DNA of 64,000 nucleotides from an uncultured Pelagibacteraceae bacterium (GTDB taxonomy: Bacteria > Pseudomonadota > Alphaproteobacteria > Pelagibacterales > Pelagibacteraceae). The notes under the pieces are model-generated. The model was given only the letters and a program-made list of their open reading frames with translations. It was not told where the DNA came from and made no database searches. The stretch is taken from NCBI GenBank assembly GCA_902623395.1, contig CACNTN010000006.1, forward strand, positions 1 to 64,000, given 5' to 3'. A program made the position numbers and the translations under genes. This document shows positions 44,224 to 53,157 of the stretch, in pieces; positions within the stretch are counted from its first letter, which is position 1; each line of letters starts with the position of its first letter.

Positions 44224-44670
44224 ATGCCAACATATACTGTAAAATGTTCAAATTTTAATCTCTCTCATAAGCAAATGAATTCATTGGCCAATGATATTTC
44301 AAATACTCATAGTAAATTTACAGGCGCAAATACTTTCTTTGCCCAAGTAATATTTCAAAAAAATGAAAAAAATTCTCATTTCATGGGAGGTAAATTAGTA
44401 AAGACTAAAGAAATTTTTTTAAATGGACAAATAAGATCTGGACGTACCGCAAAAGTTAAAAAACAATTAATTTTAGGGCTAAGAAAAATTTTAATTAAAA
44501 ATACTAACTTAAGAAAAGAAAATGTTTGGGTATATTTGGAAGATTTGTTGCCAGATCAAATGATTGAGTATGGAGAAGTTTTACCTAAATCAGGACAAGA
44601 AAAAAAATGGTTAAATTCTTTAAATCCAAGTTTGAGAGAAAGATTGAGAAAAATGGAAAAAAGAAAATGA
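44224..44670 (+). CDS. cis-CaaD-like tautomerase-superfamily protein
   Basis: This 148-residue protein begins Met-Pro, giving the catalytic Pro1 after Met removal. Counting from that proline it has His28, Arg70, Arg73, Tyr103 and Glu114, the six positions that I remember as essential in cis-3-chloroacrylic acid dehalogenase, and the length equals that of the family. Relatives such as Cg10062 keep all six yet dehalogenate poorly, so the true reaction may be hydration or tautomerisation of another unsaturated acid. It lies between mtnP and mtnA and overlaps mtnA (ATGA), suggesting a role in methylthioribose metabolism. Confidence 0.85.
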   Translation: MPTYTVKCSNFNLSHKQMNSLANDISNTHSKFTGANTFFAQVIFQKNEKNSHFMGGKLVKTKEIFLNGQIRSGRTAKVKKQLILGLRKILIKNTNLRKENVWVYLEDLLPDQMIEYGEVLPKSGQEKKWLNSLNPSLRERLRKMEKRK

Positions 44671-45737
44671 AAATAGAAGGGAAGTCTTACAAAACAATTT
44701 GGTTTGAGAATAATTTAGTTAAAATTATTGATCAAACAAAACTACCTCATAAGTTTGTAATTAAAGACTTAAAAACAGTAAAAGACTCAATAAATGCGAT
44801 TAAAACGATGGAGGTAAGAGGTGCCCCGCTAATTGGCGCAACAGCTGCCTTTGGTTTGGTTTTATCAATAATTGAGAATAATGATTTGTCTTTTATAAAA
44901 AAATCTAGTGAAGAATTAATTGCCTCTAGACCTACTGCAATCAATCTTAAGTGGGCAGTTAATAGAATGATGAAAAAATTAAATGGCATTAATGAGAAAG
45001 ATATTTTGAAAATAGCTTTAAATGAAGCAAAAGCTATAAAAGAAGAGGATGAAGGATTTTGCAAAAATATCGGTTTGAATGGTCTAAAAATTATTGAGGA
45101 AATTTCAAACAAAAAAAAAGATACAGTTAATATATTAACTCACTGTAATGCAGGATGGTTAGCTACAATAGATTGGGGAACTGCTACCTCACCAATTTAT
45201 CACGCACATCAAAAAGGGATTAAAGTTCATGTCTGGGTTGATGAAACTAGACCTAGAAATCAAGGAGCTAACTTAACATCTTACGAATTAAATGAAGAGG
45301 GAATTTCAAATACTGTAATCACTGATAATGCAGGTGGAATTTTAATGCAACGAGGACAAGTTGATATGTGCATTGTTGGAACAGATAGAACTTTATCCAA
45401 TGGTGATGTGTGTAATAAAATTGGAACATATTTAAAAGCGTTATCTGCAAAAGATAATAATGTTCCTTTTTACGTTGCTCTACCTAGTTCAACTATAGAC
45501 TGGAGTATAAAAGATCATAAACAAATTCCCATAGAAGAGAGAAATTCTGAAGAATTGTCCCATGTCGAAGGTGTTGATGAAAATAACGAGATTAAAAAAG
45601 TAAGGATTTACCCAAAAAATAGTAAATCACTAAATTTAGCCTTTGATGTAACACCGGCTAAACTTGTAACTGGTTTAATAACCGAGAAAGGTGTTTGTGA
45701 GGCATCAGAAAAAGGGCTGAAAGGTTTATTTAAGTGA
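44667..45737 (+). CDS. mtnA: 5-methylthioribose-1-phosphate isomerase
   Basis: This 356-residue enzyme has the catalytic Cys160 in THCNAG and Asp240 in GTDRTLSNGD, the same positions as in Bacillus MtnA, plus EVRGAPLIGATAAFG near the N terminus. The ATG at 44667 is preferred: it overlaps the preceding stop and starts directly before the first conserved strand, whereas the longer frame runs through the tautomerase tail. It isomerises methylthioribose 1-phosphate to methylthioribulose 1-phosphate. Confidence 0.95.
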   Translation: MKIEGKSYKTIWFENNLVKIIDQTKLPHKFVIKDLKTVKDSINAIKTMEVRGAPLIGATAAFGLVLSIIENNDLSFIKKSSEELIASRPTAINLKWAVNRMMKKLNGINEKDILKIALNEAKAIKEEDEGFCKNIGLNGLKIIEEISNKKKDTVNILTHCNAGWLATIDWGTATSPIYHAHQKGIKVHVWVDETRPRNQGANLTSYELNEEGISNTVITDNAGGILMQRGQVDMCIVGTDRTLSNGDVCNKIGTYLKALSAKDNNVPFYVALPSSTIDWSIKDHKQIPIEERNSEELSHVEGVDENNEIKKVRIYPKNSKSLNLAFDVTPAKLVTGLITEKGVCEASEKGLKGLFK

Positions 45738-46378
45738 GTAAATTAAAAGCTGAAGTAATAAAATATTCAAAAAAATTAAATATAACTAATTTGTCTGCCT
45801 TAAGATCTGGAAATATCTCTGCAAGAGCTAAAGAAAAAGGAGTGGATGGTTTTTACATTACTCCATCGGGGAGAAAGTATTCGTCTTTAAAAATAAAAGA
45901 CATCGTCTTTGTTTCCCTTAAAGGTGTTTACGATAAAAAAAAGGGTAAACCATCATCAGAGTGGAGATTTCATCAAGATATTTATGTGAATAAAAAAGAG
46001 GCTAAAGCTATAGTTCATGCTCACTCTACTTGTGCTACAGCTGTTTCTACTCATCAAAAAAGTATTCCAGCATTTCACTACATGGTTGCAGTAGCTGGTG
46101 GAGAAGACATTAAATGTAGTAAATATGCAACTTTTGGAACAAAAAATCTTTCAAGAAATATTATTAAAGCTTTGAAAAATAGGACAGCATGTTTGATTGC
46201 CAATCACGGCCAGGTTGCTTTTGGAGAAAATTTAGAAAAGACTTTTGAGCTTGCTCAAGAAATCGAAAATATTTGCCATCAATATATAAATGCCATAAGA
46301 ATTGGAATACCTAAGATTCTTTCAAAAAAAGAAATGAAAATTGTTTTAGGAAAATTTAAAAATTATAAAAAAGGTTAG
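45734..46378 (+). CDS. Class II aldolase/adducin-family protein acting on methylthioribulose 1-phosphate
   Basis: This 214-residue protein has SGNISAR, zinc histidines in VHAHSTCATA (His95, His97) and ANHGQVAFG, the class II aldolase pattern. The GTG start overlaps the mtnA stop (GTGA). Two related activities fit: MtnB dehydration in the classical salvage cycle, or cleavage to DHAP and methylthioacetaldehyde as in the DHAP shunt. No mtnC, mtnD, mtnE or mtnK is visible nearby, favouring the aldolase reading. That is inference. Confidence 0.87.
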   Translation: MSKLKAEVIKYSKKLNITNLSALRSGNISARAKEKGVDGFYITPSGRKYSSLKIKDIVFVSLKGVYDKKKGKPSSEWRFHQDIYVNKKEAKAIVHAHSTCATAVSTHQKSIPAFHYMVAVAGGEDIKCSKYATFGTKNLSRNIIKALKNRTACLIANHGQVAFGENLEKTFELAQEIENICHQYINAIRIGIPKILSKKEMKIVLGKFKNYKKG

Positions 46379-46384
46379 TTTTTA

Positions 46385-47425
46385 ATGATAAAAGTTGGTG
46401 AGCACATAACCATCGATTTTTTAGGTGTTAAAAAAGATTATTCACCAGAGTTTTACGAAAAAGTTATTTATAAAATTGCTAAAGCTGCGAAAGTTGAAAT
46501 ATTAAATGTATCCTCACACAAATTTGAGCCCCAAGGCTTTACATTGGTTGCTCTACTAGCTGAAAGTCATTTTAGTTTTCATACTTTTCCTGAAAAAGGT
46601 GTGATAAGTTTTGATTTTTTTACTTGCGGTAAAGTCAACCCTAAAGTTGCATTAAAGATATTAAGGAAAGAAATAGAACATAAAAGAGTTGTAACTAATG
46701 CTTTTGATAGAAGTAGTATTGGACTTTATGATGATATTTATAGCACACCAGGTCAAAAAAAATTCTATGTAGTGAAAGATGTTTTAGAAAAATTTACATC
46801 TAAAGTTGGTCAATTCGTAGAAGTAATGGATATAGAAGAATTTGGCCATGCTTTGTTTATTGATCACGAAATTCAGGTAGCAGAAAAAGATGAAAAAATT
46901 TATAGCTCAAATTTTTTTAAATCAAGTTACGAATTAAGTAAGAAAAATAACAATGTAGCTATTATAGGAGGAGGTGACGGTGGTGTAGCTCGTGCTTGTT
47001 TAGAAAATAACTCAAATTATATTGATTGGTTTGAGCTAGATCCAGAAATAGTTGATGCTTGTTACCGTCACTTACCAAAGGTTTGCACTAAAGTAAAAAA
47101 AAGCAATAAAATTAAAACTTTCTGGGGAGATGCTTTTAAAAGTATAAAAGAAATTGAGGACTCTAAATACGATAAAATTTTTGTTGATTTAAATGATGAT
47201 CAATATTGTATTGATCTAGCCAAAAAAAATATGAAAGGCTTGAAAAGAATTCTTAAAAAGGGCGGGGTGATCACCGCACAAGTTGGAAGCTATGATAAAA
47301 AACCAAAACAAGTAGATAACTGGTGCAAAGTTTTATCAAAAAGCTTCGGAAATGTTAAATTATCAGGTGCTTACATCCCAAGTTTTGACTGTAACTGGAA
47401 TTTTGCTTCATCTATAATGAAGTAA
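46385..47425 (+). CDS. Fused S-adenosylmethionine decarboxylase / aminopropyltransferase
   Basis: This 346-residue protein fuses two polyamine enzymes. Residues 1-110 are a prokaryotic SpeD: Ser61 in AESHFSFH is the pyruvoyl-forming cleavage site and FTCG is the family signature. Residues about 115-346 are SpeE-like, with the SAM site IIGGGDGGVARACLE. The usual SpeE segments for amine binding and catalysis are altered: IFVDLNDDQ replaces the VDSTDP-type motif. It makes an aminopropylated polyamine, probably spermidine, and MTA. It is coupled to the Nit gene (TAATG). Confidence 0.88.
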   Translation: MIKVGEHITIDFLGVKKDYSPEFYEKVIYKIAKAAKVEILNVSSHKFEPQGFTLVALLAESHFSFHTFPEKGVISFDFFTCGKVNPKVALKILRKEIEHKRVVTNAFDRSSIGLYDDIYSTPGQKKFYVVKDVLEKFTSKVGQFVEVMDIEEFGHALFIDHEIQVAEKDEKIYSSNFFKSSYELSKKNNNVAIIGGGDGGVARACLENNSNYIDWFELDPEIVDACYRHLPKVCTKVKKSNKIKTFWGDAFKSIKEIEDSKYDKIFVDLNDDQYCIDLAKKNMKGLKRILKKGGVITAQVGSYDKKPKQVDNWCKVLSKSFGNVKLSGAYIPSFDCNWNFASSIMK

Positions 47426-48222
47426 TGTTTCGAGTTTCTTGTATTCAATTAAAATCAAATAACAATATTTTACACAATTTAAAAAAAACAGAAAAATTTA
47501 TTACTAAAGCCGTTAAACAAAAATCTGATTTTATATTAACGCCAGAGATATCCTCTTTGTTTTCATTAGATAAAAAGCAATTATTAAAAATTTGCAAATC
47601 TATGAAAGGAGATATTTATCTAAACGGAATAAAAAAATTAGCAAAAAAATATAAAAAATGGATTTTGGTTGGTTCATTAATTACCAAAGTCACAAAAAAA
47701 AAATTAGTAAATAGATCTGTGCTTGTAGATAAAACTGGAAAGATAAGAACATTTTACGATAAAATTCATATGTATGATGTTGTTCTAAGCAAAAAAGAAA
47801 AGTACTTTGAGTCAAAAACCTTTAGTGCTGGAAGACAAATTAAATCTTTTAATTTACCTTGGGGAAAAATTGGTTTGTCTATTTGTTATGATTTAAGATT
47901 TCCAAATATGTACAGAAAATTATCAAAAGCTGGATGTGATTATATCTCTATTCCTTCAGCATTTACCGAGACAACCGGAAAAAGACATTGGCATTCTTTA
48001 TTAAAAGCAAGAGCAATAGAAAATTTCTGTTATATTTTCGCTCCCGCTCAAGGAGGAACTCATTACAATGGTAGAAAAACTTTTGGGCATTCAATGGTAG
48101 TCTCGCCAGATGGGAAAATACTCAAAGAACTTCAAAAGTCAGAGGGAGTTATAACTGTAACAATAGACCCAAAACTTCCAAAAAAGTTAAGATCTATAAT
48201 TCCAAGCTTAAAATCTGATTAA
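47425..48222 (+). CDS. Carbon-nitrogen hydrolase (Nit1-like amidase)
   Basis: This 265-residue enzyme carries the nitrilase-superfamily triad Glu41, Lys113 and Cys154 (PEISS, DKIHMYD and SICYDLRFP). The KIHMYD region and the RHWHSLLKARAIEN segment resemble Nit1/deaminated-glutathione amidases. N-carbamoylputrescine amidase is an alternative given the polyamine neighbours, but the motifs fit Nit better. It closes the mtnP operon. Confidence 0.87.
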   Translation: MFRVSCIQLKSNNNILHNLKKTEKFITKAVKQKSDFILTPEISSLFSLDKKQLLKICKSMKGDIYLNGIKKLAKKYKKWILVGSLITKVTKKKLVNRSVLVDKTGKIRTFYDKIHMYDVVLSKKEKYFESKTFSAGRQIKSFNLPWGKIGLSICYDLRFPNMYRKLSKAGCDYISIPSAFTETTGKRHWHSLLKARAIENFCYIFAPAQGGTHYNGRKTFGHSMVVSPDGKILKELQKSEGVITVTIDPKLPKKLRSIIPSLKSD

Positions 48223-48618
48223 TTATTCGTACGATTTTACTTCTTTAATGTTAGAGCCAAGTGAAGTATTGATTGCTAATTTAATTTTTGCTCTTTCGTC
48301 ATTAAATTTATAAACATTCCTTGCAAGCTCTATAAATTTTTCATCAAAATTTTTATTTTTTTCAGCAGCTCTTTTTTTATCCTCGATATCCCATAATTTA
48401 AGATTTATATTTTTCAAATCATTTATATATTTTGAAATACTACTTTGATCTGGAATAAATTTTTTTACTGTTTCATTTAACGATGAAAGTTCTCTATTGA
48501 TATCAATCAATTTTTCTTTGTTAGATATTTTAGCTTTTTTAATTTCTAAAATTGTAATTTTATCTAACAGTTCTCCCGCAGAAATTTCTGCCAATATTTT
48601 GTCTATTTTATTGCTCAT
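48223..48618 (-). CDS. DUF6165-type protein
   Basis: This 131-residue helical protein contains SAGELLDKITILEIKKAKI (about residues 12-30), which I recognise as the DUF6165 pattern, and a charged coiled-coil-like remainder. Such proteins are often next to glycosyltransferase genes, as here (GT9 at 48665). The function is unknown. It abuts the convergent Nit gene with no gap. Confidence 0.78.
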   Translation of the reverse strand: MSNKIDKILAEISAGELLDKITILEIKKAKISNKEKLIDINRELSSLNETVKKFIPDQSSISKYINDLKNINLKLWDIEDKKRAAEKNKNFDEKFIELARNVYKFNDERAKIKLAINTSLGSNIKEVKSYE

Positions 48619-48664
48619 ATTAATATTTGACTATATCATTCTTTAAATATACTCGGAATTAATA

Positions 48665-49597
48665 ATGTCAAATATATTAATAATTAAACACGGTTCGTTA
48701 GGGGACTTAATTCAAGCGAATGGAGCAATTAAAGATATTAAAAACTTCTACCCTAATAGAAAAGTTTTCTTGCTTACAACTCAACCTTACTCAATTTTTA
48801 TGTCCGAGTGTCCTTACTTAGATGGAGTGTTAATTGACAAAAGATTGCCTAGATGGAATTTATTCTATTTAAATAATTTAAAAAAAACTTTATCAAAGTA
48901 CGATTTTAGTAAGGTTTTTGATTTACAGAATTCAAGTCGGACAAAATTTTATAAAAGATTTATAATAAAAAATGTTGAATGGTCATCAACTGAAACAGCT
49001 TTAGAATCAGGTCAGCGGAAAAGTGATTTTGATAAAGACCCTGTTCTAGACAGAATGGAAATACAACTTAAAAAAAGTGGCATTGAAACTGAATTTACCA
49101 AAAATATTGATTTAAATTGGGCGGTTGAAAATATTTCTCATTTAGTTAAAAAATATACAAATAGGGAATATATTCTTTTATTTCCATTTTGCTCTCCAAA
49201 GCTACAAAATAAAAAATGGCCTTACTACAAAGAACTAATTCAAAAGTTAAAACAAGAATTTAAAAATAAATATTCAATACTACTTGCTCCAGGTCCAAAT
49301 GAAATTAAAGAGGCCAATGAATTAAATGCTAAAGTTGTTTTAGAGAATAACGAACATGTAACATTAAAAACGTTAGTATCTTTAATCAACAGTGCAAAAC
49401 TTATTATCGCAAATGATACAGGCCCTGCACATATTGCTTCACATCTAGATAAAAAGGGATTAGTTTTATTTGGTAGCCATACATCAGCAAAAAAAGTGAG
49501 TATTGAAAACTTTAATTTTAAAGCTATCTCAGTGGAAAATTTAAATGATTTAGATGTTAATACCGTTCTAAAGGAAGCGAAAGCTAAATTAGGCTAA
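48665..49597 (+). CDS. GT9-family glycosyltransferase (heptosyltransferase-like)
   Basis: This 310-residue protein has the GT9 start IIKHGSLGDLIQANGAIK and the C-terminal donor-site LIIANDTGPAHIASHLDK followed by LFGSHTS. It resembles ADP-heptose:LPS heptosyltransferases, acting in the cytoplasm on the lipopolysaccharide core. It overlaps the convergent GT4 gene by 14 bases at the stop codons. Confidence 0.9.
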   Translation: MSNILIIKHGSLGDLIQANGAIKDIKNFYPNRKVFLLTTQPYSIFMSECPYLDGVLIDKRLPRWNLFYLNNLKKTLSKYDFSKVFDLQNSSRTKFYKRFIIKNVEWSSTETALESGQRKSDFDKDPVLDRMEIQLKKSGIETEFTKNIDLNWAVENISHLVKKYTNREYILLFPFCSPKLQNKKWPYYKELIQKLKQEFKNKYSILLAPGPNEIKEANELNAKVVLENNEHVTLKTLVSLINSAKLIIANDTGPAHIASHLDKKGLVLFGSHTSAKKVSIENFNFKAISVENLNDLDVNTVLKEAKAKLG

Positions 49598-50669
49598 TAT
49601 ATTTTTTCACTATTTTCTCCCAACTAAAATCTTTTGAAAATTCTAATGCATTAGTCCCCAGCTCTAAATAGTGATCGTTAGCCAGAGTTTTTAATAAAGT
49701 ATCGTAAATTGCATTTAAATCATTTCCGTTACACAGATAACCAGTTTGTCCGCTTTTTATAGCATCACCTTCGCCACCATAAATTCCACCAATAGAAGGT
49801 TTTCCATATGAAGCAGCTTCAATATAAGTAATACCAAATCCCTCTACTGATTTTTTGTAAATTACTGAAGGCATCACAAATATGTTTGACTGTTCTAACA
49901 AAGCTACTTTTTCCTGTTCAGTAGATTTGAATATAAATTCAACATTCTTTTCTAATCCAAGGGTTTTTCTAAGTCTTAAAAGATTATTTCCTTCATCACC
50001 ATCACCTATCGAGACATATTTAAGGCTTGGAAATTTTGGAAGAAGATTTTTGACTGTCATCATCACATTGTGGTGACTTTTTCTTCCATCTAACCTTGAA
50101 ATAGTAATTAACTTTGGTGAAGAACTTCCATATATTTTTTTTGCAAATTCTTTTGCTTCCTCGCTTATAGGAATAGGGTAATTGCAACCGGGATTGATTA
50201 CGGTGACATTTTTAATACCCAATTTCATTGCAAACTCTTTTGTAAATTTTGAATTAGCTATAACGTGGTCTGCCTTAGCCAAGGCAGTTAAAACTCTTTT
50301 ATTTAATGACGATCCAACTGGATGGTTAATTTCCTTTGAGTGAATCAGGCAAAATGATTTAGTTTTTCTTAATAAATTTTTTTCAATATTTTCAATACTT
50401 TTCCAATGATCAAAAAAAGAGGCTCTTACCTCGTTAGATGTTAAGAACTCCTTTACTAGGTTTGCTTTTCTATATTTACGAAAAATTTTTAAACCTGGCA
50501 CTCTTTGTATATCTAATCTTGAATTTTGATCGTAATTTTTATCTCCATCTTGAGTTTCTGCAAAAACTTTCACTGGTCCATGATTTAAAAGCGCGTTGGA
50601 TAAACCTTCCATGAGGTTTTGCATTCCACCTAGCTCGGGAGGAAAATTTCTTGTAGAGATTAAAAACAT
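49584..50669 (-). CDS. GT4-family glycosyltransferase
   Basis: This 361-residue protein has two Rossmann halves of a GT-B enzyme: the start NFPPELGGMQNLMEGL, then LITISRLDGRKSH and, for the nucleotide-sugar site, VEGFGITYIEAASYGKPSIGG. It probably builds part of the lipopolysaccharide or a glycolipid. Its start shares a base with the stop of the upstream redoxin gene (TAATG). Confidence 0.9.
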   Translation of the reverse strand: MFLISTRNFPPELGGMQNLMEGLSNALLNHGPVKVFAETQDGDKNYDQNSRLDIQRVPGLKIFRKYRKANLVKEFLTSNEVRASFFDHWKSIENIEKNLLRKTKSFCLIHSKEINHPVGSSLNKRVLTALAKADHVIANSKFTKEFAMKLGIKNVTVINPGCNYPIPISEEAKEFAKKIYGSSSPKLITISRLDGRKSHHNVMMTVKNLLPKFPSLKYVSIGDGDEGNNLLRLRKTLGLEKNVEFIFKSTEQEKVALLEQSNIFVMPSVIYKKSVEGFGITYIEAASYGKPSIGGIYGGEGDAIKSGQTGYLCNGNDLNAIYDTLLKTLANDHYLELGTNALEFSKDFSWEKIVKKYISLI

Positions 50670-51226
50670 TAATTAAACCACTTTATGTTACAGCCCATAC
50701 TGGGAATTTGTTCATTAGGACCTTTTTGTGTTTGTGCCACCATTTTCATTGCTATTTTTAAATCACTATCCCCATTATTAATTGATTTTAAATCTTTTAA
50801 CTCTCTAAATCTTCCTCTGTATTGAAGTTCTAAATTTTTATTGTAACCAAAAAAATCAGGCGTACAAACTGCTCCATATTTTTTTGCAACTTCTTGTGTT
50901 TCATCAAATAAATAATTTGTGTCGCCAAAATTATTATTTTCAGCAAATTCAATCATGTTCTCAAAAGAATCTTCTGGATAATTTTTAGTATCATTTGACA
51001 TAATAGCCACAGAACTAATTCCATCATTTCTAAGATCGTTACAATCTTTTGCCAAATCTTTGATAATTGCTTTTACATAGGGACAATGATTGCAGATAAA
51101 CATTATTAAAGTACCTTTTTCTCCTTTAATATCGTTTAAAGTGATTACTTTATTGTTGATTGATTTTAATTTGAAATTCTCAGCTTTTTTTCCAAAATCA
51201 CAAACTGGGGTTTTAGTTAGAGCCAT
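50669..51226 (-). CDS. Thioredoxin-like peroxiredoxin family protein
   Basis: This 185-residue protein has the redox motif CNHCPY (about residues 45-50) after the strand GTLIMFI, and the cis-proline in CTPDFFGYN, both typical of the thioredoxin fold. It belongs to the AhpC/TSA-related group often annotated as redoxin. No signal peptide is seen, so it works in the cytoplasm, either reducing peroxides or as a thiol reductant. Confidence 0.88.
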   Translation of the reverse strand: MALTKTPVCDFGKKAENFKLKSINNKVITLNDIKGEKGTLIMFICNHCPYVKAIIKDLAKDCNDLRNDGISSVAIMSNDTKNYPEDSFENMIEFAENNNFGDTNYLFDETQEVAKKYGAVCTPDFFGYNKNLELQYRGRFRELKDLKSINNGDSDLKIAMKMVAQTQKGPNEQIPSMGCNIKWFN

Positions 51227-51267
51227 AATGTATTATAAATTATTTAATAATACATTACAGCAATTTT

Positions 51268-51771
51268 ATGATTTATGATTTTGAGGGACAAACTCCAAAA
51301 ATAGATCCAGAAAGTTGGGTTGCACCAAATGCCGTTATCATCGGCAGAGTAGAACTAAAAAAGAATTCAAATATTTGGTTCAATACAACTTTAAGAGGAG
51401 ATCTTGAACCAATTATCATTGGAGAAAATTCTAATGTTCAAGACGGAAGCGTCATACATACTGATCCAGGTTGTCCAACAATAGTTGGTAAAGGAGTTAC
51501 TATCGGACATATGGTTATGCTCCATGGATGTGAAATTGCAGATGATTGCTTAATTGGTATAGGTTCAACAATATTAAACAAAACTAAGATTGGAAAAAAT
51601 TGCATCATTGGAGCAAATGCTCTTGTCACAGAAAACAAAGTTATACCAGAAAGATCTTTAGTCCTTGGAAGTCCTGGCAAAGTAGTAAGACAAGTTACTG
51701 ATGAAGAAATTGAACATATAAAAGAAAATGCTAGAGACTATGTTGAAAATTTTAAAAAGTATAAAAAATAG
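51268..51771 (+). CDS. Gamma-carbonic-anhydrase family protein (YrdA-like)
   Basis: This 167-residue protein is a left-handed beta-helix of hexapeptide repeats with the zinc histidines in VIHTD (about residue 65) and IGHMVMLHGC (about residues 82-87). The LRGD segment near residue 43 is characteristic. Relatives act as carbonic anhydrases or as structural trimer subunits of uncertain activity. It starts 41 bases from the divergent redoxin gene, so the two share a control region. Confidence 0.92.
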   Translation: MIYDFEGQTPKIDPESWVAPNAVIIGRVELKKNSNIWFNTTLRGDLEPIIIGENSNVQDGSVIHTDPGCPTIVGKGVTIGHMVMLHGCEIADDCLIGIGSTILNKTKIGKNCIIGANALVTENKVIPERSLVLGSPGKVVRQVTDEEIEHIKENARDYVENFKKYKK

Positions 51772-52552
51772 CATATTTGTTTTAATCTTATTTAATTCAA
51801 GTGTTATCGCAAAAGAAATAACTAATTTGTCATGGGAAAAGAGTGTTCATGTTGGCAAAGAACTATCTAATTATAGAGAAACAGTTAGTTCTCCAGCATT
51901 AGGAAAAAAAGCTTGGAAGATCACATTGCTACCCAAAGACTGTGGAAGAGATAAAGAAGGAGACTACTCCGATTGTAAAAATAATGGAAGAGATCCAGTG
52001 GTTGGGCATGGAGGTGGTGATAGAGCAAGAAGTGAATATTATACGTCAGAAAAATTTAGAGGTGAGAAGTGGCACTCAGTTAGTATTTTTATTCCAAATG
52101 ATTTTAAAAGTGTAGAACCAGTAAGCACGTCCTTTTTTCAAATATATGAGAGGGGAGAAGGCCCAAGATTAATGTTAAGACCAAAATATGGTGTGTTATC
52201 ACCACGATACTACCCAGTAAATGGTATGGATTCCGCAGGGGTTGTGCACAAAAGACTTAGGATAAAAGACATGAGAGGAAAATGGACAACAATTTTATTT
52301 CATACAAAAATGTCAAAAGATCCCAAAAAAGGATTTATGAAAATGTATGTAGAAGACACACTTTATAATGTATTCGAAGGAAGAACTAGTTTTGGTGGGG
52401 AACACTACAATAAATTTGGAATATATCATAGTTGGATTAGTAGATGGAATGATAAGTATATGGGCGAGTATCCTCAACAAGTTATTTATTATGACAACCT
52501 CTTTAGAACAAATAATAAAGAAAAACTTTTAAAACTTATACAAAAAAACTAG
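51740..52552 (+). CDS. Exported polysaccharide-lyase-like protein (heparin lyase I family fold)
   Basis: This 270-residue protein has a signal peptide ending around SSVIA and a jelly-roll domain of the kind annotated as polysaccharide lyase (heparinase I, alginate and glucuronan lyases). The key segments are RARSEYYTSEKFRGEKWHS and a later FGIYHSWIS strand. The ATG at 51740 is preferred to one 12 bases upstream; it overlaps the carbonic-anhydrase gene by 32 bases. It may cleave an acidic polysaccharide outside the inner membrane. Catalytic residues cannot be fixed by eye. Confidence 0.75.
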   Translation: MLKILKSIKNSIFVLILFNSSVIAKEITNLSWEKSVHVGKELSNYRETVSSPALGKKAWKITLLPKDCGRDKEGDYSDCKNNGRDPVVGHGGGDRARSEYYTSEKFRGEKWHSVSIFIPNDFKSVEPVSTSFFQIYERGEGPRLMLRPKYGVLSPRYYPVNGMDSAGVVHKRLRIKDMRGKWTTILFHTKMSKDPKKGFMKMYVEDTLYNVFEGRTSFGGEHYNKFGIYHSWISRWNDKYMGEYPQQVIYYDNLFRTNNKEKLLKLIQKN

Positions 52553-53157
52553 GGAACCAACCAATTCTTTTTATTATTTTCAAAATCAAATAAAGCTCTT
52601 CGGTGTCCTTTAGCAGCTAAGTATAACCATTCAATACTTTTAACTTTACATCTAATGACACAAAAATTTTTATAACCTGCTTCGCTCTCTTCTTTTGTGT
52701 AGTCAAAATTATCAAATTTATTATCTAGACCTGATGTTGGTCTATCTGACTCTGTTCCCGGTCCATTAGTAACAAGATAGCACTTTCTACTAATATGACC
52801 TGTTTTATCCCAAGATACTTTTGTAACATCATCATTAAAATGAACTTTACATTCTGTTTTTAACCTTAGCTGAATCTTCTCTTGTTTGCCATAAAACAAA
52901 ATCGAACAGTTTGGATTTTTTTTTATCTTTTCGATTTTTGATGATCTGATGTCACTATGATATTGAACAAAGTTATTTTTTTGATCAGCTTTTCTTAATA
53001 CAACAACTCTTCCGTCTAAATCTTTGTCATTACCGCAAATAAATACAGGTGTTCTAAACTCAGATGATCGATCAGTAACTGCATTAGTTAATAAATCCCA
53101 AATCTTTTTTTCAATTTCTTTGAAATCCTCATAGTAACTTACAACTTCTTGTGACAC
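52549..53157 (-). CDS. Pyridoxamine 5'-phosphate oxidase-like FMN-binding protein
   Basis: This 202-residue protein has the split-barrel FMN fold of the Alr4036-type pyridoxamine-phosphate-oxidase family: GRVVVLRKADQKNNFVQYHSD for flavin phosphate contacts and the C-terminal WLYLAAKGHRRALFDFE. True PdxH has a different C terminus, so the physiological reaction is not certain. It begins directly after the stop of the downstream-oriented dehydrogenase, forming a two-gene operon, and overlaps the convergent lyase gene by four bases. Confidence 0.83.
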   Translation of the reverse strand: MSQEVVSYYEDFKEIEKKIWDLLTNAVTDRSSEFRTPVFICGNDKDLDGRVVVLRKADQKNNFVQYHSDIRSSKIEKIKKNPNCSILFYGKQEKIQLRLKTECKVHFNDDVTKVSWDKTGHISRKCYLVTNGPGTESDRPTSGLDNKFDNFDYTKEESEAGYKNFCVIRCKVKSIEWLYLAAKGHRRALFDFENNKKNWLVP

